Shown here in pieces: positions 11,131 through 23,275 of a stretch of DNA of 64,000 nucleotides. Every line of letters starts with the position of its first letter. Positions within the stretch are counted from its first letter, which is position 1. Made by a program: the position numbers and the translations under genes. Source of the stretch: Rugalucina vietnamica (Eukaryota > Mollusca > Bivalvia > Lucinida > Lucinidae); NCBI GenBank assembly GCA_964017185.1, contig OZ024871.1:58021226-58085225 (forward strand), given 5' to 3'. Under the pieces are notes generated by a model. That model was given only the letters and a program-made list of their open reading frames with translations. It was not told the DNA's origin and searched no databases.

Positions 11131-11269
11131 ATTTTTCTAGTGGTGGTACTTCATATATAACTTTGTAAAGTATACTGTTTGCTCTTTTGTAAACGACATC
11201 ATGTACTATGCCTTCATTGTATATTTATTGTGTATTTGTGGCTATAAACATTGTTGTAATGTTTTATGC

Positions 11270-11302
11270 TTAATAAACTATTCGTATTCGTATTCGTATT
11301 CG
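11270..11302 (+). terminator. LINE 3' end: AATAAA and TATTCG tail
   Basis: AATAAA is followed by about four TATTCG units directly before the right-hand target duplication. Simple-repeat tails of this kind replace poly(A) in many non-LTR elements. Confidence 0.8.
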
Positions 11303-11313
11303 TAATTTCAACT

Positions 11314-14300
11314 GTGAAACTTATACAGCTTTACACTTTTTTAAAATTGTTTTAAGATCACAGAGAATCGGTTTTATTCACTAAGAATTAAGGGACAATT
11401 TATGCACCTTCACTTCAAACGATAATCCGTTGGACAAACAATCCAATAATGGCAATACCTGTCTTTAATACAGGTGTCATTTTCATGATTGTTTTTACAG
11501 CGACTGTCTTTTACACCCTATGGCAGTTGATTTCTTAACATTGGGCCATCACCCTTCAAAAATGTCGAAAAGGCTAACACATTTTCGGCCGAATAATCGA
11601 AAATTATGGTCCGGCCAAAACCATTTTCGACCAAAAAAGTGGTCGGACCGGCCGGACCGCCGACGACGGCCTTGTTTAGGACATATTTTCTTCAATAATT
11701 CAAGTTGTCAAGCTAATTTATTCTTCGAAACTGCCAGATCAATAAATAGTGTATTAATGATAAATATAAACTGATTGAAATTCAAAGGTACAAGTAGGCA
11801 AAGATCAGGAAAAGGCGCAATCAGAAAAAGATTCCCACTCCAAAAACCGAGGTGGGAAAAAACCAAACTAACAATCAGGTACTTATACCATGAAACAATC
11901 GTAAGCCGAATGGGCAGCTATTTTCCCAATAGGTGGCCACTCAGTTACCTTAACTAAAAATATGAAAACATACATAAGGCGCCAACAGCACAAAAAATTT
12001 TTAAACACCAAGACATAAAACAAAAAGAACCACCACAGAAGTATCGACTTGGAACGATCAGTAACACAAAGTTACTGGCGGGCTTAAACCGGTTTTACAT
12101 GGCCATAACCTCACCCTCAGCTTCTGCAGTGGTTCATAACATTTAGTTAGTTATTCGGTCCTCGTGGTGAATCTCTAACTAGTCAATGAATCAGACTGTT
12201 TTGATGTTTGTGAAGCCCAAAGAGCCTCTCGAAGACATTAAAACTGCTGTTTCTCATCATCCAGTGAAAGCTTAACATCTGAATTTCAATATTTATAGTT
12301 ACATTTTTATTATCAATCAAGTAACTGACTTTTAGTTCCATAAAACTGTTGCTAATTTTCCGGATATTTGACATTAAATCAGACTCACCGGAATTTCGGA
12401 ACAGCCAAAATGCTAAATTTTCGAGCTTAACATCATATGGCAATATGCGACCGACGACAAGTCAACATGAGTAAACAAACTACGACAGTGGCTGACATTG
12501 ACCTGACTCCGCCATTAGGCTTGTCTTACGGTCACGTGATATGGTTTATCAGCAGAGTGATCAGATTTAATTCAAAGCCTTTCGAAATGAAAGACCTTTA
12601 CGTTTTTAGTGCAGACAATGATTATGTAGAGATGTCTTGCACTGGTAGAGAGATTGGCTTGGTTGTGCTGGCATTGAGATGCTAGCTTTGACTTGAGCAC
12701 ATTCATTAAGGTATCATATAGCAACTTGGATAATTTTACATAAAACGAAAATACAGCATGGTACATGTATAAGATCATAAGATATATGTTATTGCGTGAT
12801 TATCATAAATAGATTACTTCATTGATGAAGCTCAGCTGCTGCTTTTTATCATTTGATGAGACTACTTACATTTATATTTTACTTATGAGGTAAATAAAGC
12901 TGTGTATGTTTGGTGTTTAGACAGATAAAATTGAAAAGTCACTGCAGATCCAAACTAATGTCTGGTGTGGCTTTACTGAGGCCGCTGCTAATTCTATAAT
13001 TCAAAAGCTGAAAAATATTGTCAGTACACTGTTTATGCAACAGGAGCCGTACTAACAACAAATCCTGTCAATGAAAAGTCATTCTCATTTACCAAGTGGG
13101 GAGTACTGCACACAATGTCATATATATGAAAGCTTTACTTGTGTCTCAAAGTACTGAGTTTCTTGTATGTAAATTTCATCATGGCTCTCATAAATTGTAC
13201 CAGCGTATCATAGCTATGGCAAACAGTGTCACATTACTTCCTTGTCCCGAGACTTTGCACAGGAATAGCATGGGCTAGGCAATTCTGGCATGACAATTGT
13301 TATCATCTCACCACTGCAACAACAAAGAGTGGTTCACTGCCCTTATACATGTAATTGTTGCTCGAAAGTTTTTTATTTGCATATTTTACCATAGCTCTCA
13401 AGCATGGTGCAAATGAGGTTAAAATATCATTCTATTTACTCTATGCTTACTTAAGCTTATATTAAGTGCAACTACACTCAGACGATAACGTTTTGACATT
13501 ACTATTAACTTTGACTAGCCCCATAACTATGTATCCTGCTGATGGCCTTAGCTGTTCCTTTTTGTTGAATTGCCAAGTATTTCATACGAAATTACCCAAG
13601 TTGCACATTTTGATACAGTCATTGCCCTTATTCGCAATACATCATTTCTGCAACTGCCCGATGAATGATAAAATCATTACTTTTATTTATAGCATTGTGG
13701 AATAGAAGTTGTTGCTAGTGACAAGAATCCAAAAATCTCTCAGCAACGAGAAACAACATTTTAAAAAATGAAGAATTTTGAGATTGCCTCCCTTCGATTT
13801 AAAATAAGAAGGAAAATTGGTGTATGCACTCTGGCAAAAACACATATGATAATTCAATTGTTTATATTGGAAATATTCGTAAATATTTTCAACCCTAAAC
13901 TATCAAGGAGGTTTGAAGACACATTGATTGAAACAGGCTCGATGGAATTTACCATGTATTTTCACTGACTAAACGTTGCTTCTGAGCAAATGTAATTAAG
14001 CATTGTCTTCTTGGAACGCTGCAGTACCTATCAATTTTGCATTTTTATTTCCTTAAATAACAACTGACTGTGGAAAGCTATACCAAAATTAAAGTTATCG
14101 CATATTAATCAAAAATGGACTAGTAAGTTGAGCATAACCATATTGTTCTCCTAATGCCAAGCATTTTATGTTGGTAGCCATTTTGTACCACATCTTTGAA
14201 AGTCTCATAATTTCTAAATTGTATATCATGACTTAAATTCTGGAAATTGCTACAGTTCTAAAGATAGGCAAAATGTGTTTTGTCGTTTTGCTTGTTTGCA

Positions 14301-14640
14301 TTCACTAAGGACGGGATCTTCACATCCTGTACAAATGAAATGAACATCCTATGGTATAATCTTTACAAAAGTAGTTTAGATCAAGAAAATTTATTTTGTG
14401 GGTAATACTGAAACATGCTTGTTTTAATAATTTAGTCTGGTTTTACTACATGTACACCTTCATCCTAAGCGAAACAGTGCAATGGGGCCTAAATAGACCA
14501 GCAAGAACAGATGATTATAGTCCAGATTTATATTTCATACATAAAACTATCAATGTCAAACAAGCAAATCAAGACCTCTTCTCTCTCTCAGCTACTTTTA
14601 CAACTGAAACATTCCAGTAATTGCAATTGGGCATGCATTT
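11314..14640. other. Mostly unremarkable AT-rich intergenic DNA
   Basis: Only scattered short open frames (60-86 codons) with no recognisable motif. A GC-rich patch at 11570-11670 (TTTTCGGCCGAA, GGTCGGACCGGCCGGACCG) resembles the GGTCGGACC-type segment at 2850-2960 and may be a repeat relic. No promoter, RNA gene or exon could be supported. Confidence 0.4.
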
Positions 14641-14644
14641 TCAG

Positions 14645-15320
14645 GGTATACCCTGTTTTGAATTGATGACCTCACCTGACCTTTGACCTCAATGGCTGAC
14701 ATGCATTATTTTCTAGATAAGCCTTTTAAAATCATCTCAGAGATGTACTACAAATGCTTTGGGAAGCTTTCTTTAAGCCAGCCCATGATTTTGTGATAGA
14801 AATGCATTATTTAGTAATCATTACAGGTTTTGATATTTTTGCACTCATATGACCTTTGACCTAATTCTGTGACCCAGAGGCAGTAACAAACTTGGAATAT
14901 ACCATATGAGTTTGAGCACTTGTCAATGAATAAAATAAGCACATGTTGCTTTGTCTGTCCATGTTTGATATGCAAATTACTTGATTATTGTAACGGGTGT
15001 TTGTTATTTTGCACTCATTTGACTTTTGACCTAATTCTGTCATCCAGGAGCATTTACAGTCTTGGTATCCACCCCTGTCTTTGGACACATGTCAAGGAAT
15101 AACATGAGTACAAGTTTCCTAAAATCACTCCATGGTTTTCCAAAATAATAATGTTTATTTTTATTTTTACAGATTTTTGCAATTTTGCACTCATTTGACC
15201 TTTGACCTAGTTCTGTGACCCAGGGTCATTTACAGACCTGGCATCCACCCGAACGAGTGTGTGCATATGTCAAGGAATATTATGAGCATAGGTAGAATAA
15301 TTTACTCAAAATGCCAACAA
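14645..15320. repeat. Tandem repeat, period about 170-180 bp, carrying DR1-type sites
   Basis: One diverged unit (from about 14645) and three clearer ones (about 14821, 14991 and 15166). Each contains GCACTCATTTGACCTTTGACCT or a close variant, a GTGACCCAG segment, and CATNTGTCAAGGAATA near the end. On the minus strand the core reads AGGTCAAAGGTCA, a perfect DR1 nuclear-receptor element in two of the three clear units; the middle one has decayed to TGACTTTTGACC. Confidence 0.75.
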
Positions 15321-15461
15321 AACGAAAACTAAGCGACTTTTATGGATTTGGACTGCCAAGTATTAAACGTATACATCTCTGACATGTCACGTCCTTCTGG
15401 TATATTTAATTATCAATCTTCGTATTATTAATCAAAATTCTTGAAAGTCTTTTATACATGT

Positions 15462-15502
15462 GTGTGTGTGTGTGTGCGTGTGTGTGTGTGTATGTGTGTG
15501 CG
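15462..15502. repeat. TG microsatellite
   Basis: Interrupted TG/CG dinucleotide run. Confidence 0.9.
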
Positions 15503-15764
15503 AAAATTGAAAATTTCATTGAAAACAAAATATATTTTACAATCTTTGCTCAAAACATTGATTGTGGGTACACTTAAGCACCGCCTCGTGGTTCTAACAA
15601 GCACCAACAATCTATATTTTGGATGAATATTAAGAAAATTGCCATGATAACCCATTCGCATCCCAGTTTGGGGTTCAATGGGTTATTCTTTTCCTGAATT
15701 CTGATGCCACGATGTATATTATTGATGCGGATCGTATGAGTACTCTTCTTAATTACATATGTTA

Positions 15765-15768
<4 letters not shown>

Positions 15769-15805
<37 letters not shown>

Positions 15806-15822
15806 GTGTGTGTGTGTGTGTT
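15769..15822. repeat. Compound TC-TG microsatellite
   Basis: About 16 TC units followed by about nine TG units. Confidence 0.9.
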
Positions 15823-16283
15823 TCAATGAAATTTTGTTATTTATCCATTTTTATGCCGTAATTCGGATGTCTCTTGTCCGATTTTGATGATTAAAAAACC
15901 GAAATACGCGGACTGACGTCCTGTGGTTCGCTAGATATATGCGCATCTTTATTTTATTTTCACTGTCCACAAAATTAATAAAATTAACAGGTGGCTCTCT
16001 CGCTTAATTAGCGACGTTTAGATAAGATATTTCTGTCTACCCAGGTAATGGCGGCGACGCACATCGTCCACAACCTTATCAAATTGATTAACACCTTCCT
16101 ATGCAGTCCCCGTAGAGAAACTATATGAGCTAATTGGTGTGAATTGGTCCAATTATTCTGATGTTCCTCCTTGTCAATATGACTTCATGGTCAGGAACCG
16201 TTAGAAGGATCTTGAAATTTGGTATGTAGTTTGTATATGAAAATTAAGAGGACCCGTATTTTTTTTTTTTAGGTAAATTCAAT

Positions 16284-16470
16284 GGGCTAGGGGCCCATTC
16301 TGTGAAAGTTATTTCCCTTTTTAATTCTTGATAAAGTGAATAGATAGTGGGTACCTTGTGTGCGCAACTCCTCCTACAGTTTTATTTCGATTCTCTTGAA
16401 ACTTTACAGATGTTGTGACCATGCTTTGAAGATATGCATGTGGTTTGGATATAATCCTCAGATTAATTTT
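16284..16470 (+). repeat. Dispersed repeat with GTGGGTACCTTGTGTGCGCA core, copy 1
   Basis: Shares the segment GTGGGTACCTTGTGTGCGCA plus ACTCCTCCTA and a following GAAGATATGCATGTGGTTTG with copies at 20520-20700 and 20735-20860, all in direct orientation. The start (GGGCTAGGGGCC, then TTCCCTTT and TTCTTGAT) also matches the first unit of the tandem element at 47873-49558, so the two families are related. Confidence 0.7.
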
Positions 16471-16479
16471 TTAGTCAAG

Positions 16480-17959
16480 GGGCTAGAAATTTGAAAATTC
16501 GATCCGCACAACTTACCCGCCAGAAAAGGTTGGGCTGTATAGACGATAAGAACTATCCTTCTTCAACATTTCTAGGCACGTCGTACGGTCAAATTGTGGT
16601 AGCAATTTTTCAGGAGCAAGCGTTTTGTACAACCACCCTATTTTGTAACTGTTTAAGAAAAAGTGCGACATAGGTAAAACGGTTTTTATATAAATGATCC
16701 TTAAACTCGTTCTTTACTGCTAAAAACTTGTTTGCACACCTATGCGACTACGGGACATATGTTTACGTCTAAAAACACGTCCATGTATTATTTATACCAC
16801 ATCTATGCAGTCCTAATTACCCCACCCATCCAGTTATACACACAAATACATGTATTTTACCCCGGGGGCCAATTTGATCTACCTTGCAACCCTTAGGATA
16901 ATTTCTATGGGAGCCAAGTCATTCATTAGGGCCCCCTAAATGCAAAGAAATTTTGTCCTCAACGATAAACTTGTTTACAATATGCAAAAATGGATGGTTT
17001 CCATGTCAACCGTCGACGGGATTCTTGACCATGGAGGTGTACACACAAAATTGGTCAGATATACGCTGTTACTTATTCTAAACCATTGAACCTGATCTCA
17101 TTAAAAAGCTTAGACATAGTCCTTTCATCTTATGGTAAGTAATGTATGTTATCTAATTTGCATATTCATGAATTTTAATGAAAATATTAAAAATGACAGA
17201 AAAATCGTAAAAATCCATAGACTTCTTTCAGGTCCAAACTATCATTGTAACACTTTGTTATTGAACCAGTTATATCATATGACAAATTTATTGATGTCAT
17301 GCGCCTAAATGAAAACGATCTCATTTACATATTCATGAATATTAATAGAAATGTCAAAAATAGAGGAAAAATGAGGAAATAAACTATAGACACTGCTAAG
17401 TTTTAGATGGGTTATAAGATCTGTCTTGCTACCCTGAAACAAATTCTGCCAGTGTGGTCAGGGCAACTACCTCAATGTCATAAAAATTGTCCTCAACACT
17501 GAACAGATTTGCATGATATAAAATTACATAGTTTCCACACTCACCCCGAGTGTGATTATAAAGAATATGGTGGACTTACAAAAATACGCATATACCAAAA
17601 ATAGCATATTAACAAACCCTTTCGAATTTAGATGTTTAAGGACAAAATAAGGCGGTATACACAGAAATTCACATATATACGTATCCTGTATACTGATAGC
17701 CCTATAGAGCTATAATTGGTATCAAATGATTGCTAGGACAAATGTTCGATAACCATATACATCTGATATATAAATCAGCAGTGATTTTAAATGTGTGGGC
17801 ATTAATGAGATCTTTATAATTAAGAGAAAAATCAACAAAAAGGAAGGGGTATACCAGGTCCATATCTCAGCTGCCAGTTTCCTTAGAGCGCTGAAAATGG
17901 TACCAATAGAAAGCAAGGATAATGCACTATTACCATTGAGTCAGATAGCCTTACCATAT

Positions 17960-17993
<34 letters not shown>

Positions 17994-20490
17994 TTTAAAC
18001 GTTACTTAAAATTTCGAAAACTTGTAGTATTAGCAGAAAATTGAAGCATGTGCGCCAACAAAATTTATTGAATCTTAGTTGTTAGCTTGTTAGCTACACG
18101 CATTCCCTGTATATCTCAATACATGGCAATAAAATGTTGTCCTAGCTATGAATTGATGCTATTTTGAGTTCTCTACACTATTTGAGGTCGAGATATAAGC
18201 CATTTTGTTGGTGTACTCCCTTTGTTTTTCGTTGATTTTCTCTTACTTATATAGATATCATTATTATCCATACAAAATAAATATCTTATAATTTATATAT
18301 CAGATTAAAGTTATAGCATATTGTCCTAGCAATCATTTGATTCGAATTATAACTCACTAGGTCTATCAGTAGCGAAGATACATGTGCTTTTCTATGTATA
18401 CCACCTTAGTTTTCCGTAATTTTCGTCTTGATTAGAAAGGTTTTGTTAATATTCATGAAACAAAGAAAATCAAATGACTTATATTTTGTAGTACAGGATG
18501 GTATGATATTGTCCTAGCAATCAATTTTCAGCATGTTAGGGCGTTTGGTTGCCGAAGTCATTTTGTAGGTTTACCCGTTAAATTGGTCCACTTCTTCATT
18601 CATATTAATGAAGATTTCATTTAAATTCATGAAAATGAAACTCATATCATGCTAGTATCTGATTTTAGGGTCATAATACATTGGCATATCTTCATTTGAT
18701 ATTTCTTTCAGCATCCTGGGTTTGTAAACGGCTCTGGTACAAGTGATTTTGTAGTATACCCCCTATTTTTCAAGATTTTTCTCCCATTCTTTGTGTTTCG
18801 TTAATCCTCATGAATAAGCAAATTCAATGATTTGAATAATAGGTATTTAGGTTAAATTGCTTGGTCCTTGTATTCCTATGAGACCAATTATAGTATTCTA
18901 GAGCATGCTATTGTTGGTATATGACTATTTTTGTAGGTACACCCTATTCTTTCGAATAACACTGCACTAGGGATGGGTGTTGAAACTATGAAATTTTATA
19001 TCATGCAAATACACAAATGTGTAAATTGTTAAGGATAATATTTTATGGCTTTAAGGTGGTCCCTCTGACCACACTGGCAGCTATGAGAATTGATTTCAGG
19101 GATGCAAGATAGATCTTGTAACCCATCCAAAACCTTGCAATGACCATAGTTTTCCCTCTTTTTTTTCTCTGGTACAAGTGATTTGTAGTATACCCCCTAT
19201 TTTTTTCAAGATTTTTCTCCCATTCTTTACATGTTTCATTAATTCTCATGAATAAGAAAATTCAACGATTTGAATAATAGCTATTTAGGTTAAATTGCTT
19301 GGTCCCTGCATTCCTATGAAACCAATTATAGTATTCTAGAGCACGCTATTGTTGGTATATGAATATTTTTGTAGGTACACCCTATTTTTTCGAATCACAC
19401 TGCACTAGGGATGGGTGTTGAAACTATGAAAATTTATGTCATGCAAATACGCAAATGTGTAAATTGTTGGCTTTAAGATGGTCCCTCTGACCACACTAGC
19501 AGCTATGAGAATTGATTTCAGGGATGCAAGATAGATCTTGTAACCCATCCAAAACTTTGCAATGCCCATAGTCTTTCCTCTTTTTTTTCTAGATTTTCGA
19601 CATTTTTATTAATATTCATGAATATGCAGATGAGATAATTTTCATCTAGGCCCATGATATCAATAAATTTGTCATTTGATTTTACTGGGTCAATAACAAA
19701 GTGACACAATGATAGTTTGGGCCTGAAATTAGGTAACTTGTGGATTTTTAACGATTTTTCTGTCTTTTTTAAAAGTTTTCATTAAATTTCATGAATATGC
19801 ATGAACGATAATTTATATTATTTAACGATAATTTATATTATTTTTCATATGATAAAAGGGTTATGTCTTACCGTTCAACTGAGACCAGATTCAATAGTCT
19901 AGGATAAGTAATAGTGGAGACATTGACAATTTTGCATGTACACCCCCATGTGCAAGAATAATGTTATCGGTTGCCATGGAAACCGTGCGGGTTTTTTTTT
20001 TTCATGTGATAGTGCAAACGAGTTTATCTTTAAAATCAAAACTTCTTTGCATTTCTTAAGTCCTAAAGAACAATGCTGTGATGTTCCAAATTAAAAAAAG
20101 AAAACAAAAGCAAAAGAACAACCGCCAACGACTACCACTGGGGGCGGGGTAACATTACCCCATACTAGAGACAATTTTCCATCTAATATATTGTTTAAAC
20201 ATGTAGTTTTCTACTTGATAATAATTTAACGCGTTTGTTTGAGTGTAAAGTATAACTCTAAAAAGATATTTGTTCAGAAAATATCAAAACGGGAGCACCA
20301 GGCGCATTTTCCTCTGATTTCTGCTATTATAAAAACTACGTTGGGTAGGCGTAAAGATTTCGTCATAGGTAAAAACTGCTACCATAATTTGACCGTACGA
20401 CGTGCCTAGAAATGTTGTAGAAGGTTCAATTATAACATATCCACCGTCAAACCTTTTCTGGGAGGTAAGTTGTACCAGGTCAAAAACTAA
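16480..20490. repeat. Large imperfect inverted repeat (foldback), arms 1.5 and 2.4 kb
   Basis: The left arm (16480-17960) and the right arm (18060-20490) are reverse complements along most of their length. Anchors include CTAGGCACGTCGTACGGTCA (16572) against TGACCGTACGACGTGCCTAG (20390), a shared block around GGTTTCCATG (16997 and 19975), a block around the AAACTATCATTG segment (17236 and 19705), and ATCAAATGATTGCTAGGAC (17722) against its complement near 18323. The centre is about 18010-18060, next to a T run (17959-17987). The right arm is longer because a segment of about 430 bp is tandemly duplicated inside it. No coding potential was seen. Confidence 0.8.
18737..19565. repeat. Tandem duplication of about 430 bp inside the right arm
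   Basis: Two adjacent copies (about 18737-19160 and 19170-19565) share the blocks AGTGATTT...GTAGTATACCCCCTATTTTT, GCACTAGGGATGGGTGTTGA and ATTGATTTCAGGGATGCAAG. They are about 95 percent alike by eye. Confidence 0.75.
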
Positions 20491-20519
20491 GGCTCGTACA
20501 GAAAACAGCCCCTGGTCTA

Positions 20520-20860
20520 TTTGTCACTTTTTTGCAATTTGAACTTAGCCATTTTTCGGGCATTTTCACAATGAAAGTGAATGGGCAGTGGGTACCTTGT
20601 GTGCGCAACTCCTCCTAGTTTCATGCCAATTCATTTACAGCTTTACGTGTGTTATGGGCATGGTCTGAAGATATGCATGTGGTTTGGATATAATGCTTGG
20701 ATTATTATTATTTTTTTTTTTTTCACAATTTGAACTTTTTCGGGCATTTTAGTGAATGGATAGAGGGTACCTTGTGTGCGCAACTCCTCCTACAATTTAA
20801 TACCGATACTTTTGAAACTTTGCAGACATTGTGACCATGCTTTGAAGATATGCATGTGAT
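20520..20860 (+). repeat. Dispersed repeat with GTGGGTACCTTGTGTGCGCA core, copies 2 and 3
   Basis: Two adjacent direct copies (cores at about 20588 and 20767; the third reads GAGGGTACC) of the repeat described at 16284-16470. The inverted repeat thus lies between direct copies of this sequence. Confidence 0.7.
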
Positions 20861-20949
20861 TGGGTTATATAAGAAAGAGGAACTGTACTGTAATTTGTTC
20901 CTTACGCGCGCAGACGTACGTTGCATGCACCTACATGTACAAGTCAAGG

Positions 20950-21853
20950 ACTCTTTAATAAAACAACCCAGTTTATTTATATAAATGTGGGATGTAAGAA
21001 GCTATGCATTTTATGGACATGTTATCAAGATAGAAAGGAAGACAGAATGAATGAATGAATGAATGAATGAATGAATGAATGAATGAATGAATGAATGAAT
21101 GAATGAATGAATGAATGAATGAAAGAAAGAGCATCATTATACAATCGAAAACTCTAAAAAGAGAACGTACATGTATACTGTCATCTGAAACTGATACAGC
21201 AGATGATACCGCTCACCTATACCTGAAAATAAAAAATCTACAAAAACAGTGTAAAGTTACTTTTGGCCTTGAGTATATGTTAATTTGTTTAATAGAGGGC
21301 CTCGTGGAAGATTGACAATGCCAAACGAGCTACCCTCTATAAATAAAGATTTGTACTTCACTTTTTCAAATGTACATGTACCTAAAATCGTACATGCCTA
21401 AAGCGTCATACGTTACATGTTGTTCGAAAATACACACTCCATAATGACTTTAAGCACACAATCTTTATCAAATTTGATACGCACATGCCTAATATAAATA
21501 AGTATTATTGTCACCTTTAAAAAGTCAGAAAATCTGTAAACAAATGTGCAAACTTCATAATCATCCGAATACCCTATGTATATCATGCATATCCTATACT
21601 AGCTAAATAGAAGAAGATTTGCGCATTGCCAATCTTTGCTAGCAAAAAAAAAAAAAAACCTTTTATTTGTAATTCTTATTTTATTAATTAGATTTGACAA
21701 AGTCAAATAGTAATATGCTCTTGACAATCGTAAAAATCGCATTGTGCATAACAACATATTCCACTTTCAGTTTCTTTAAATATTTAATGATGATAATAAT
21801 GTACTACAATGCTTGATTATGGTTCAATATATGTTTACCAAACCATTTATAAA
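20950..21853. other. Intergenic stretch without a supported gene
   Basis: Apart from the GAAT array, only AT-rich sequence and a short A run (about 21644) are visible. Confidence 0.4.
21045..21122. repeat. GAAT microsatellite
   Basis: About nineteen uninterrupted GAAT units, then GAAAGAAAGA. Confidence 0.95.
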
Positions 21854-22260
21854 GGTGACAATTAAGGATCACACCTTTCAACCAGATACAACAAACGCGA
21901 AAAGGTCTTCCAAACGCGGATATAAACAATACTGCCGAAAAAAGGTTGAGTATTTATTATCTTTAATTGTCACGAATAGAGGCTGAGATGATTTTTGTGT
22001 GACATACAATGAAAAAGGACATAGCTTTGCAAATGTTTACCCAAAATCCTATCTTATAAATTCCATTAGTTGGAAAACTATGGGCTTCTGAATCTGACTT
22101 GGATGCACGAAAAAAGAAAAATCTTGGTTAGAACGTCTGTAAATCATTATCAAAGCATTATAATATGGTTAAAGTGATATTTTTCGGAAGAGCGGGGATC
22201 GCTTTAAGTGTTGCCTTTACAAGAATACATGCAAAATTATAGAAAGAGAATAAGAACTAT

Positions 22261-22647
22261 TTGATATTGGGTACTCTCATAAAATATGGTGCAACTTACC
22301 ACGGTTCAAATTCTCAAGCAGGTGAAACAAACTCGGACCATTGGGTGAAACCAACGCGGATCATAAAAACCAAATTCTGGTCTTATTTTAAAGAAAACTG
22401 GCTGCAGTCATTGTTAATGCCAATTTTGTATCATTTAGTGTCTAAAGATGGTTGGTTTAAGACCAATTATGGCTTAATATTGCGCGATAAAACTACAAGG
22501 AACGTGGATGAGCACTTTCACTACACTTTTGCCACGGCATCAGGAAACCATGTTTACATGTTCTACAAAACTATAGGCACATACAGCTGTATGTTAACAA
22601 AGAAGCTGTCCGTGCCTTTGTTTTCGTTCTTTAAATTCGACAATTAA
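22261..22647 (+). CDS. Unrecognised 128-codon frame inside the element at 21854-24387
   Basis: Opens with TTG at 22261 and has no ATG near its start. It contains the inverted-end sequence at its beginning, then aromatic-rich text (KTKFWSYFKENWLQSLL, HFHYTFATASGNHVYMFYKT). It could be chance or a transposase relic. No motif supports a function. Confidence 0.15.
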   Translation: MILGTLIKYGATYHGSNSQAGETNSDHWVKPTRIIKTKFWSYFKENWLQSLLMPILYHLVSKDGWFKTNYGLILRDKTTRNVDEHFHYTFATASGNHVYMFYKTIGTYSCMLTKKLSVPLFSFFKFDN

Positions 22648-23094
22648 AAGCCTTAATTATATATAGCTTCAAGTAGTCTCATATTGTCAGATATGGTCAG
22701 AGTTCCAAAGGCTTTTGCCTTTCATCCAACTCTAAATTTACTCATGTCTTTAGATTATTACATGTAAAATATACGTGTGTATGGATGCATTTCTTTCATG
22801 AAAATATGGCCAAGAATATATTTATTATGATTGTCTCTCTCTCAGTTCTTTATGAATGGACCTCTATGACAACATGCAAAATACATTATGAATACAAACG
22901 GACATAGATTTAATACGTATATTCAAGAAGAGCAATATAAGTGGTGATAAAATGTGCAGAAAGAACTAGTTACCATGCCTCTGGAAGGCTTTGATATGTA
23001 AATAACGACCGACCATCTCTGTATGACCTTGGTTGTTGATCGTGTAAGTAATGAAAGAACTAAAAACTTACAGCAGTGTATGTTAATTACATAC

Positions 23095-23275
23095 ATGAGT
23101 GAAACAGCGTGGCATCATGAGTTTGACTCCTAGTCCGGCGAGAGGTCGGGAGGGGCGGACTTGGAGGGGGCGAACAAGGTTGGCCCCAGGTTTTTGTCTG
23201 AGCAAGACATTTAAATTCCATTAGAACTGGTTAGTACCCAGGAAGCGGCGGCGCCTTCCTAGCACGGATGTAAAA
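23095..23275 (+). mobile_element. Probable tRNA-derived SINE fragment
   Basis: A GC-rich island in AT-rich DNA. AGTTTGACTCC at about 23120 matches the B box GGTTCGANTCC at nine of eleven bases, after a tRNA-like GTGGCATCATGAG, and is followed by an unrelated body ending CCTAGCACGGATGTAAAAT. It lies inside the 2.5-kb element. Confidence 0.4.

Larger units (their letters stand above)
6378..11313 (+). mobile_element. Near-full-length non-LTR retrotransposon (LINE) with 12-bp target duplication
   Basis: The element runs from about 6390 to about 11301 and is flanked by GTAATTTCAACT at 6378-6389 and 11302-11313, a perfect 12-bp target duplication (its first GTA may also be the end of the tail). 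It has a 5' leader of about 135 bases, ORF1 (6526-7707), ORF2 (7708-11130, one internal stop), a short 3' UTR with AATAAA at about 11272, and a 3' tail of TATTCG repeats. The layout, coiled-coil ORF1 and ORF2 with apurinic-type endonuclease plus reverse transcriptase are those of a two-ORF LINE. The exact clade cannot be fixed by eye: ORF1 is L1-like, while the reverse transcriptase and C-terminal Cys/His motif resemble several invertebrate LINE groups. Confidence 0.93.

Noticed and set aside
12183-12685. Two overlapping 80-codon frames on opposite strands
   Set aside because: No motif, no splice context, and overlap on opposite strands; most likely chance.
15441-15661. Cys/Val-rich and Thr/His-rich frames
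   Set aside because: They translate the TG microsatellite.
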